From NCBI GenBank assembly GCA_020442965.1, contig JAGRJB010000434.1:1-5274 (forward strand): a stretch of DNA of 5,274 nucleotides, given 5' to 3'. Position 1 is the stretch's first letter. Every line of letters begins with the position of its first letter. The DNA is from Pseudomonadales bacterium (lineage in GTDB: Bacteria > Pseudomonadota > Gammaproteobacteria > Steroidobacterales > Steroidobacteraceae). The position numbers and the translations under genes are program-made. The notes beneath the pieces are model-generated. The model was not told the origin of the DNA. It did no database searches and was given only the letters and a program-made list of their open reading frames with translations. This document shows positions 1-5,274 of this stretch, piece by piece.

Positions 1-2
1 CG

Positions 3-497
3 TTACGTGCATGGCTTGTCGTGGTCAGGATGGGCGCCCTTCGCTTTGGCTTCAGCCTCGGTCAGATACTCGCCCTGCTTGGTCCTGCCGTACCACTTGT
101 CGGTACTGCAGTGATACACCTTCGTACCGGCGTTCAACCAAACCAGGCCAGCGCCGCCGCCAGGCGCGGCTGTTGCAGTACGCGCAACCGCAGCGAGCTG
201 AACCGCTTGCGTCCGTGGCGTCGAGGTCGACGCGGATGCTGCAGCAACTGGCGGCACCGTTGGCGCGGCCGCTGCGGGTTGAGAAGCGGCACCGGCGGTG
301 GAGGTCACGCCATACCATTCCTGCACGCCCTTGTGGCCACGGCAGGCGCCCTTCTTGCTCGCAGCCGAAGTGTAACTACCGTCTTTGCACACACCGGAAC
401 TTCCGTCAGGTGCACTTGCGGGTGTCTGGGCGGCGAGGCTGGCGCCCGCGGCGAGTAGCGCCGCGCACAAACACAATCCACTGACCAACGCTTTCAT
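3..497 (-). CDS. Small exported protein with DUF3761-like module and C-terminal YHC/WYG module
   Basis: The protein has 164 residues and ends at TAA. I chose the ATG at 497 because an AGGAAA Shine-Dalgarno sits just upstream and a typical signal peptide follows at once (Lys2, hydrophobic core 3-19, likely cleavage near Ala22/Ala23). A longer reading from 563 would put a hydrophilic stretch before the signal. The mature protein has two conserved-looking modules. Residues 36-63 carry CKDGSY, Cys52, His55 and EWYG, resembling the DUF3761 family. Residues 118-164 carry VWLN, KVYHC (His129, Cys130), WYGRTKQGEY, then His156, His159 and Cys163. An Ala/Pro/Thr/Ser-rich low-complexity linker (about 67-116) joins them. 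Similar short exported proteins are common and uncharacterised in proteobacteria. The Cys/His content would allow disulfides or metal binding, but that is inference. No lipobox is seen. Location is probably periplasmic or secreted. Function is unknown. Confidence 0.8.
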   Translation of the reverse strand: MKALVSGLCLCAALLAAGASLAAQTPASAPDGSSGVCKDGSYTSAASKKGACRGHKGVQEWYGVTSTAGAASQPAAAAPTVPPVAAASASTSTPRTQAVQLAAVARTATAAPGGGAGLVWLNAGTKVYHCSTDKWYGRTKQGEYLTEAEAKAKGAHPDHDKPCT

Positions 498-501
498 GTG
501 A

Positions 502-507
502 TTTCCT
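502..507 (-). promoter_or_regulatory. Ribosome binding site deciding the start at 497
   Basis: The minus strand reads AGGAAA, then four bases, then ATG. The AGGA core lies six bases from the start codon. It supports the start at 497 over the upstream in-frame ATG at 563. Confidence 0.65.
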
Positions 508-603
508 GGAGCCGTGACGCTTGAACTAGGTAGCTCCACGCTACACGAAACCGCGATCGACACTAATTAAGAATTCTTTAGTCGCCGCGGGCGTATGGCG
601 CGC

Positions 604-630
604 CAGGGCGGCGGCGATGCCACCGCCCTG
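604..630 (-). terminator. Candidate hairpin terminator after the 125-residue exported protein gene
   Basis: An 8-bp perfect stem (CAGGGCGG/CCGCCCTG) encloses an 11-base interior. That interior can add three more GC pairs after one mismatch, leaving a three-base loop. It starts seven bases after the TAG stop at 638-640. The position is right for a terminator, but no U-tract follows on the minus strand. It may instead be a 3'-end stabilising hairpin or a weak or Rho-assisted terminator. Confidence 0.4.
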
Positions 631-637
631 TTGCGTG

Positions 638-1015
638 CTATTTCGCCGAAAGCTGATCGAATCGACCAATCAGAACCATATCGTCGCCCAGCTTCACGGC
701 CGGGGTGATATCGATATGACGCCCGATGACAGTTGCGCACTTGCCATCCATGATCGTGGTCTCTTTACCGTCGTGGAGCACTTTCAGCGGCACTTCACCC
801 GGTACGTCTTTCACGCAGATGCGATACGTCGACTCCTTCTTTCGATGATGCGCGAGGAGTTCCTTATCGCCGTTACCAAGCTCGAACTCGCCTTGCATGT
901 GAAGCAATTCGTCGTCGATGGTTTGCGCAGCGGCACCGACCGCATGCGCGAGCCCGAAGACAGAGGCCGCCAGAACCGCGGCCATTGTCAGTGTCGATTT
1001 GTTTACCGTTCTCAT
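638..1015 (-). CDS. Small exported protein, unrecognised family, one cysteine pair
   Basis: The protein has 125 residues and ends at TAG. The ATG at 1015 is preferred because AGGAGA lies 10 bases upstream and a canonical signal peptide begins there: Arg2 and Lys6, hydrophobic core about 8-23, and an Ala-Ala-Ala/Gln cleavage site around 30/31. An in-frame ATG at 1090 lacks a clear ribosome site. The mature chain of about 95 residues is polar and probably beta-rich. Its motifs include YRICVKD (Cys67), a charged middle, DGKC (Cys93), GRHIDITPAVKLGDD and IGRFDQL. The two cysteines could form a disulfide after export. I recognise no family and propose no function. It follows the kinase gene by 132 bp on the same strand, so it may be co-transcribed with or regulated by that two-component system. 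That is positional inference only. Confidence 0.78.
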   Translation of the reverse strand: MRTVNKSTLTMAAVLAASVFGLAHAVGAAAQTIDDELLHMQGEFELGNGDKELLAHHRKKESTYRICVKDVPGEVPLKVLHDGKETTIMDGKCATVIGRHIDITPAVKLGDDMVLIGRFDQLSAK

Positions 1016-1025
1016 GACAGCCCAT

Positions 1026-1031
1026 TCTCCT
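1026..1031 (-). promoter_or_regulatory. Ribosome binding site deciding the start at 1015
   Basis: The minus strand reads AGGAGA, then ten bases, then the ATG at 1015. It is the best Shine-Dalgarno match in the window. It supports the short form, whose N-terminus is a signal peptide, over the extension to 1090. Confidence 0.65.
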
Positions 1032-1071
1032 GAAGCGATTCCGTCCGGCAAGATCGCCGTAACGGTCAGGA

Positions 1072-1122
1072 GCAAGCTTGCGATCGCCATGCTGCGGGAT
1101 CATTGCAAACCGCGACGCAAGC
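1072..1122. repeat. Inverted repeat and nested palindromes upstream of the 125-residue protein gene
   Basis: GCAAGCTTGC at 1072-1081 is a perfect 10-bp palindrome that overlaps a second palindrome, GCGATCGC (1080-1087). The arm GCTTGCG (1076-1082) is repeated inverted as CGCAAGC at 1116-1122, 33 bases away. These lie in the 132-bp gap between the kinase stop and the start at 1015, 60-110 bp upstream of that start. They could be a regulator binding site or an RNA fold. Short GC-rich palindromes also arise by chance at this base composition. Confidence 0.35.
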
Positions 1123-1147
1123 ATTTCAGCTGCAATTCGCTGGTAGC

Positions 1148-3238
1148 TCAACCAGCTCGCGGCACAACTCGGGAAAACAACTTGCCCAACTCGACAGCGA
1201 GCTGTGCCGAGCGCACAGGCTTTTCCAGTATCTTCGCAACGCCGCAAGTAGCAGCGTCGCGATCGAGTTCGGCGGTTCGATAGCCAGTCAGCATGATGAT
1301 GGGCAAGTCGTCACGCAGCGCACGGACAGCTCGCGCAATTGCCATACCGCTCATGCTCGGCATGCGTTCGTCGGTCAGCACCAGATCGAATCGCTGTGGG
1401 TCCTGGCGAAACACGGCGAGCGCGCGCTCCGGATCTGCGAACCCGATTGCCTCATAGCCTAACGATGCGACCATCTCCTCTACCAGCGCTACCAAATGCG
1501 GCTCGTCGTCGACGATCAAGATCGTCTGGCCCGAAGCGCCGCCACGGCTCCGTACGCTGCCCGACGCCGCCGCGCCAACGGCGGCTTGCGGCCAGTAGAT
1601 TGAAAAGCAAGCGCCAGCGCCTGGCGTCGTCTCGACTTCGATCGCCCCGTTCATGCTGAGGACAATATTCCGCACGATCGTTAGTCCGAGGCCTGTTCCC
1701 CGACCTTTTTCTCGGGTCGTATGCAGGGGATCAAAGATCGCAGCCACCTGCGTTCGATCGAGACCCACTCCCTGATCCCGAATCGAGATGCACCACCAGT
1801 CACCGGCCTCCACATGCCCAACCACCAGCTCGCGGGTGGCTATCACCGACACCGGTGCGACGCGCACTGCGATTGATCCGCCGTTCGGCATGGCGTACAT
1901 GGCGTTCGTACATAGATTTAGAATGACGAAGAAGATCTCCGTATCGTCACCCAAGACCCAAGCGCTCGGTGACTCCGACGCCACCTCAAGCTTCACGTTG
2001 GCCGGCAGCATGGTCCGCAATTGCGCTAGCACCTCGTCGATCACCGGCGCGAGGGCGACGCTCGCATAATTCAAGCTGCGATTTGCGTCGAAAGTGAGCA
2101 CGCGCTGCACAAGCTGGCGACCACGTTCTGCCGCTCCCAACAAACGCTCGAGATAGCGCGACCGCAAGGTATCGCGTTCCAAATCGGTTCGTATCAGCTC
2201 GCCATAGCCAACGATTCCGCTCAGCACATTGTTGAAGTCATGTGCAACCGACGCCGCCAACATACCCAGCGCGTCGGTGCTACGCTGTCGTAGCAGACGA
2301 GTTTCCGCTTGTTGCTGCTGCGCTTGCGACTGCGCCAGGCGACGCAAGGCTCGCAGCAGTGAATACAATAGGCCGACCGCCGTGCCGATCAGTGCGACGG
2401 TAAACACGGCGGTTGCGCGAACCGTTTCCCACCACGGCGCCATTGCATCGGCGCGCGGCTGGAATACGGCAATCCGCAACGGATAGCCATCGATGACGCT
2501 CCGCGCGGTCACGACCGGTTGCCCCGCCAACCTGCCTATCGCGTGCGGTGCATAGTCAATCAGTCGGGTGCCGTCGTCGCGCGACACCTGTAGCGACGCC
2601 CCTGGCAGATTCCCCAGTTCCTGATAGATGCGCGCAAGATAGGATGGTGCGAGACTAACGACCGCCACGCCAGCACTCTGTCCGTCGTCACCAGGAAGCG
2701 AACGGCTGACGACAAAAGATGTCGTGCCGTCGATACCATGCACGGTGCCGAGAAAAACGTCGGCGTTCGCTTTTCGACGCGCCTCGCTGTAGACCAGCTG
2801 CGCCGAAATATCCTCCGGCAGGGCATTCTTTGCACCTGTGCTTGCGCGAAGCTGCCCGTCGTTGGCGTACACAGCCACGGCTCCAACCGCTGGAATTCTC
2901 GCCAGTTGCATCACCAATTGCGAACGCAATGCCGTGTCGCTGGAGCGTCCGACATCCGCAGCTCTTGTCCAGGCGGCAAGGTCGGACAACGCAAAGTCGA
3001 GCTCGCGGACGGTGTGTCCGGTCTCATCGCCAAACGTACGTGCGATCCTCGTCGTCGTTTGCGCTGCCCGCTGCAGAACCAAACCGTGTTCGCGCCACAG
3101 CCGCAACGTATCGATCAACAAGACCACGATCACAAATGCGACGCCCAGCCAGACAAGCCGTTGCCGCTGGTTGCGCGTCTGGTCATCCAGGCCGGCGCTC
3201 GAGCGTACCGCTTCTTCAACCGACTCGTGCAACGACAT
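1148..3238 (-). CDS. Membrane hybrid histidine kinase: dCache-like sensor, kinase core, C-terminal receiver
   Basis: This is a 696-residue sensor kinase. The ATG at 3238 is chosen because a weak AGGTAG site lies seven bases upstream. The earlier ATG at 3295 would overlap the regulator gene. Order: cytoplasmic N-terminus with a basic patch (RNQRQR, 22-27); TM1 about 28-45; periplasmic sensor about 46-270, resembling the dCache domains of diguanylate cyclases (VYANDGQLR, DDGTRLIDY, IDGYPLRIAV); TM2 about 272-296; Gln-rich coiled-coil linker about 298-320; H-box AHDFNN with His333 as the likely autophosphorylation site; ATPase with N-box Asn445, DQGVGLD (Asp488) and GTGLGL (514-519). An Ala/Gly/Ser-rich linker (about 552-571) leads to a complete receiver: VDDE acidic residues at 577-579, phospho-acceptor Asp623, Thr651 and Lys673. 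The core is of the NtrB-like AHDFNN type. No HPt domain is present. It follows the response regulator gene by 28 bp and should share its transcript. The ligand is unknown; dCache domains usually bind small metabolites. Confidence 0.93.
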   Translation of the reverse strand: MSLHESVEEAVRSSAGLDDQTRNQRQRLVWLGVAFVIVVLLIDTLRLWREHGLVLQRAAQTTTRIARTFGDETGHTVRELDFALSDLAAWTRAADVGRSSDTALRSQLVMQLARIPAVGAVAVYANDGQLRASTGAKNALPEDISAQLVYSEARRKANADVFLGTVHGIDGTTSFVVSRSLPGDDGQSAGVAVVSLAPSYLARIYQELGNLPGASLQVSRDDGTRLIDYAPHAIGRLAGQPVVTARSVIDGYPLRIAVFQPRADAMAPWWETVRATAVFTVALIGTAVGLLYSLLRALRRLAQSQAQQQQAETRLLRQRSTDALGMLAASVAHDFNNVLSGIVGYGELIRTDLERDTLRSRYLERLLGAAERGRQLVQRVLTFDANRSLNYASVALAPVIDEVLAQLRTMLPANVKLEVASESPSAWVLGDDTEIFFVILNLCTNAMYAMPNGGSIAVRVAPVSVIATRELVVGHVEAGDWWCISIRDQGVGLDRTQVAAIFDPLHTTREKGRGTGLGLTIVRNIVLSMNGAIEVETTPGAGACFSIYWPQAAVGAAASGSVRSRGGASGQTILIVDDEPHLVALVEEMVASLGYEAIGFADPERALAVFRQDPQRFDLVLTDERMPSMSGMAIARAVRALRDDLPIIMLTGYRTAELDRDAATCGVAKILEKPVRSAQLAVELGKLFSRVVPRAG

Positions 3239-3266
3239 GGGTACGCTACCTAAACACGCGGGCCGG

Positions 3267-4007
3267 TCAGCGCAGCACATCGACCGCTGCGGCAAACCTA
3301 TAGCCAGCTCCGCGTTCGGTCACGATGAATTTCGGCTCGGTATGATCCTGTTCAATTTTGCGTCTTAATCGCAGGATCGTGACATCAATCGCACGGTCGT
3401 AGACCTCGAGGCTGTGCAATCGCGAACGTTCGAGCAGTTGGTCGCGGCTCAGTACTCGTTGGGGCGCCGCGAGCAGTGCACAGAGCAGATTGAATTCGCT
3501 GTTAGTAAGAGGCACACGTTGCTTGTCGGGGCCGGTCAACCGGTGCAACCTCAGGTTGAGCTCCCATCCTGCGAAGCGATACGCGCGCGGTCCTTGATCC
3601 GGGTCCGGTGACGCGTCGACATGCGAGCGTCGTAACAACGCCCGAATCCGTGCGACCAGCTCACGGCTGCTGAACGGCTTGGTTACGTAGTCATCCGCGG
3701 CCAGCTCGAGCGCCATGACACGATCGGCTTCGTCGGTACGGCCCGACAAAATGATGATCGGCAAGGCGGACACCTCCCGTACGCGCCTGGCGAGCGTCAG
3801 GCCATCCTCGCCTGGCAACCGCAGATCGAGTAACAACACATCGATCGGCTCCTCGTTCAGCACCTTTAGCATCTCCGCACCGGTGGCGACCGCGGTCACT
3901 CGCAGGTCGAACTGCGGCAGGGCCTCGACCAGTACGTTGCGCAAATCGGCATCGTCGTCGAGCGCCAGGACGTGGGGCATGGTCGCTGCGGAAGTATCGA
4001 TCGTCAT
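3267..4007 (-). CDS. OmpR/PhoB-family two-component response regulator
   Basis: This is a 246-residue DNA-binding regulator of normal family length. The receiver (about 11-125) has the acidic cluster DDD (17-19), phospho-acceptor Asp61 in LLLDLRLPGEDG, Ser88 at the Thr/Ser switch position, Tyr107 and Lys110 in YVTKPF. All expected catalytic residues are present. A Pro/Asp-rich linker (about 129-140) leads to a winged-helix effector domain (about 141-240), with a recognition-helix region RAIDVTILRLRRKIE and the closing ERGAGYRF. The ATG at 4007 has GAGAA six bases upstream. An internal Met10 has no ribosome site. It is the first gene of a two-gene unit with the hybrid kinase, whose start is 28 bp downstream, so it is the probable output of that kinase. 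Its regulon is unknown. The region upstream of its own gene, and the neighbouring exporter and small secreted proteins, are natural candidates. Confidence 0.95.
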   Translation of the reverse strand: MTIDTSAATMPHVLALDDDADLRNVLVEALPQFDLRVTAVATGAEMLKVLNEEPIDVLLLDLRLPGEDGLTLARRVREVSALPIIILSGRTDEADRVMALELAADDYVTKPFSSRELVARIRALLRRSHVDASPDPDQGPRAYRFAGWELNLRLHRLTGPDKQRVPLTNSEFNLLCALLAAPQRVLSRDQLLERSRLHSLEVYDRAIDVTILRLRRKIEQDHTEPKFIVTERGAGYRFAAAVDVLR

Positions 4008-4194
4008 GCATTGTTCTCAATTCATCGGGTCGCGCCAAGAAGGTGATGCGGTGCCCAAAGAATAGCGCGGCGACCCGGCACGCGCGACCGTTGCGTCCAA
4101 ACGATCGCTAGTTCGACCAGCTGCTGCGCCCGCCGCTCGTTCGCGGCGGAACGCCCGGACCGGCCGCTGCTTGCATTCGTTCAGGGCGGGAGCT
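4008..4194. promoter_or_regulatory. Intergenic region upstream of the two-component operon
   Basis: This 187-bp gap separates the exporter stop from the regulator start and probably holds the operon promoter. A -10-like TATTCT (minus strand, 4059-4064) lies about 50 bp before the start, but I see no good -35 at the right spacing. A 7-bp inverted repeat, CGGGTCG (4026-4032) and CGACCCG (4071-4077), brackets that hexamer. The exporter-proximal part contains the GC-rich hairpin listed separately. Its length and position fit a promoter region; the exact elements are tentative. Confidence 0.45.
4130..4149 (-). terminator. Candidate hairpin downstream of the MFS exporter gene
   Basis: A perfect 7-bp GC stem (CCGCCGC/GCGGCGG) with a six-base loop lies about 45 bp after the exporter stop. 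No U-tract follows on the minus strand, so it does not qualify as a classic intrinsic terminator. It is the only strong hairpin in this gap and may help separate the exporter transcript from the regulator operon. Confidence 0.3.
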
Positions 4195-5274
4195 TCAGCG
4201 CGCCAGCATGGGGCCACCCGCCGTCTGCGGCTTTTGCATGAACAGCACCAGCGGCAACATGACGATTGCCGCGATCCCCGTTAGCAGAAACACGTCCTGA
4301 AACGCCAGCATCTGCGCCTGCGCCGCGACTTGAGCAGCGAGCAAAGCCGCAGCTTTGCTCGATGACGGTGCGACTGCGAACGGTCGCAGGAATTCGTGGA
4401 CGGCTGGGTTGAACAGCGTCACATGCGCGGCGAGATCGTGCCAGTGGCGCTGGGTCGAGCGCACCAGTTGCCAACCCACGATAGCGATGCCAACCGACGA
4501 GCCAAGCGAACGCATCACGCTGTAAATGCCGGAGGCTTCGTCCTGCCGGTCAGCACCGAAATTCTGAAACGCGACCGTCGACATCGGCACGAAGAACAAG
4601 CCCATGCCGAGACCGGAGATGACACCCGGCAGTGCGAGCTGCCAGAAACTGGCCTCGAGACTCAGCCAGCTGAGTGCAAGACTGCCGACGCCGTTACAAA
4701 GCAGACCGGTGGCAACGAGCAGGCGCGGATCGAAGCGCTTCATCAGCACCGAGCCGGTCAGCAGCATCGAAAACGCCGCACCGAGACCACGCGGAACGAA
4801 CAGGTAGCCAGCGTCAAGCACCGGGTAGTGAAGCAGACCTTGCACGAACAACGGCAGCATCGCAATCGTGCCGTACAGAGCCAAGCCGAATCCGAGCATG
4901 GCAAGATTTGCGCTGGCGAAACTGCGATCGCGCAGCAATCTGAAATCGATGATGTTAGTGTCCAAGCGCCAGCCGCGCACGACGAAAAGCACGGCGGACA
5001 ACGCAGCAACCAGCGCGAAGATCTGTATGACCCGTGAGTCGAACCAGTCACGGGTCTCGCCCTGATCGAGCACGAACTGCAAACCACCGATTGCCAGCAC
5101 CATGAGAACGAGGCCGGTCCAGTCGATCACGACCTTTTGCGGTTCGTCGCGCGGCAATTCACCGGAAATCATCATGAGCGCAAAAGCGGCGATCGGCACG
5201 TTGACATAGAATACGGCGCGCCAGGAGAAATGCTCGGTAAGAGCCGCACCAAGCGTCGGCCCAAGAATTGGCGC
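4195..5274 (-). CDS. Partial MFS multidrug exporter, DHA2 (EmrB/QacA-like) family; N-terminus outside window
   Basis: An inner-membrane proton-coupled drug exporter, of which 359 C-terminal residues are present (stop TGA at 4195-4197). A GTG at 5197-5199 is not the true start. The frame stays open to the window edge, and the 25 residues before it read ILGPTLGAAL...WRAVFYVNVP, which is MFS motif C plus the conserved stretch leading into helix 6 of this family. About 150 N-terminal residues should lie beyond the edge, judging from the roughly 510 of EmrB-type proteins. I count helices 6-14 in the visible part plus the end of helix 5, matching a 14-helix topology. The family signature VLDQGETRDWFDS is present between helices 7 and 8. 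EmrB-type exporters often work with an HlyD-type adaptor and an outer-membrane channel to form a tripartite pump. Neither is visible here, and any partner would lie upstream, outside the window. Substrates cannot be predicted. Confidence 0.92.
   Translation of the reverse strand, partial: APILGPTLGAALTEHFSWRAVFYVNVPIAAFALMMISGELPRDEPQKVVIDWTGLVLMVLAIGGLQFVLDQGETRDWFDSRVIQIFALVAALSAVLFVVRGWRLDTNIIDFRLLRDRSFASANLAMLGFGLALYGTIAMLPLFVQGLLHYPVLDAGYLFVPRGLGAAFSMLLTGSVLMKRFDPRLLVATGLLCNGVGSLALSWLSLEASFWQLALPGVISGLGMGLFFVPMSTVAFQNFGADRQDEASGIYSVMRSLGSSVGIAIVGWQLVRSTQRHWHDLAAHVTLFNPAVHEFLRPFAVAPSSSKAAALLAAQVAAQAQMLAFQDVFLLTGIAAIVMLPLVLFMQKPQTAGGPMLAR

Larger units (their letters stand above)
498..637. 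other. Intergenic region between the two small exported-protein genes
   Basis: This 140-bp gap holds a GC-rich hairpin just after the upstream gene's stop, then an AT-rich patch (about 562-580) with a 10-bp palindrome (AAGAATTCTT, 569-578). The AT-rich patch stands out from its surroundings and lies 65-85 bp upstream of the start at 497, a plausible place for promoter or UP-element sequence. I cannot align a convincing -35/-10 pair there. A separate promoter for the downstream gene is therefore plausible but not shown. Confidence 0.4.

Noticed and set aside
442..497. Lipoprotein signal in the 164-residue protein (cysteines at positions 9 and 11)
   Set aside because: The residues before each cysteine do not fit a lipobox, and the cysteines lie inside the hydrophobic core.
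498..563. N-terminal extension of the 164-residue protein from an ATG at 563
   Set aside because: It would bury the signal peptide behind 22 hydrophilic residues. The ribosome site at 502-507 favours the start at 497.
617..1033. A 138-codon plus-strand open frame opposite the small exported protein
   Set aside because: The minus-strand frame has a signal peptide and a good ribosome site. The plus-strand product has neither and shows no family pattern.
1080..1087. GCGATCGC octamer as a cyanobacterial HIP1 element
   Set aside because: It occurs as a single notable copy in a proteobacterial-looking context; HIP1 is defined by high genomic frequency in cyanobacteria.
1016..1090. N-terminal extension of the 125-residue protein from an ATG at 1090
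   Set aside because: It shows no convincing ribosome site, and the start at 1015 gives a textbook signal peptide.
3239..3295. N-terminal extension of the kinase from an ATG at 3295
   Set aside because: It would overlap the regulator gene by 29 bases and adds a Cys/Pro-rich, unlikely leader. The ATG at 3238 has a ribosome-like AGGTAG at good spacing.
2719..3368. Several overlapping plus-strand open frames of 170-194 codons
   Set aside because: They are antisense to the kinase sensor domain, mutually overlapping and Arg/Ser/Pro-rich without motifs, as expected from the opposite strand of a GC-rich gene.
4396..5037. A 213-codon open frame on the plus strand
   Set aside because: It lies wholly antisense to the exporter. 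Its product is a charged, composition-driven shadow (rich in His, Gln, Arg, Glu) with no domain pattern.

Overview
The window is a GC-rich (roughly 60% by eye), densely coding stretch. Every gene I can support lies on the minus strand, so genes are read from the right-hand end to the left. Codon use, the dCache-type sensor kinase, the OmpR-type regulator, an EmrB/QacA-type exporter and two small exported proteins point to a Gram-negative proteobacterium. A beta- or gammaproteobacterium (Burkholderiales- or Xanthomonadales-like) is my best guess. Nothing in the window fixes the genus.

Layout in transcription order. (1) 5274-4195: the C-terminal two thirds of a 14-helix MFS drug exporter (DHA2, EmrB-like), cut by the window edge. 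(2) 4194-4008: a 187-bp intergenic region that probably holds the promoter of the next operon. (3) 4007-3267: an OmpR/PhoB-family response regulator. (4) 3238-1148: a membrane-bound hybrid histidine kinase (dCache-like sensor, H-box and ATPase core, C-terminal receiver), 28 bp behind the regulator. (5) 1015-638: a 125-residue exported protein of unrecognised family with one cysteine pair. (6) 497-3: a 164-residue exported protein with two Cys/His/Trp-containing modules, the first DUF3761-like, joined by an Ala/Pro/Thr-rich linker.

Genes 3 and 4 almost certainly form one two-component operon. The kinase would sense a small periplasmic ligand, and the OmpR-type protein would bind DNA. The kinase has its own receiver but no HPt domain, so this is either a branched or a self-limiting phosphate flow rather than a complete phosphorelay. 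The exporter and the two small secreted proteins have their own intergenic gaps. They may be targets of the system or just neighbours, and the sequence does not decide this.

I found no RNA genes, insertion sequences, CRISPR arrays, attachment sites or origins. No gene-free stretch exceeds 187 bp. The region looks like ordinary chromosomal content. The items most worth a second look are the kinase/regulator pairing and the two small exported proteins.
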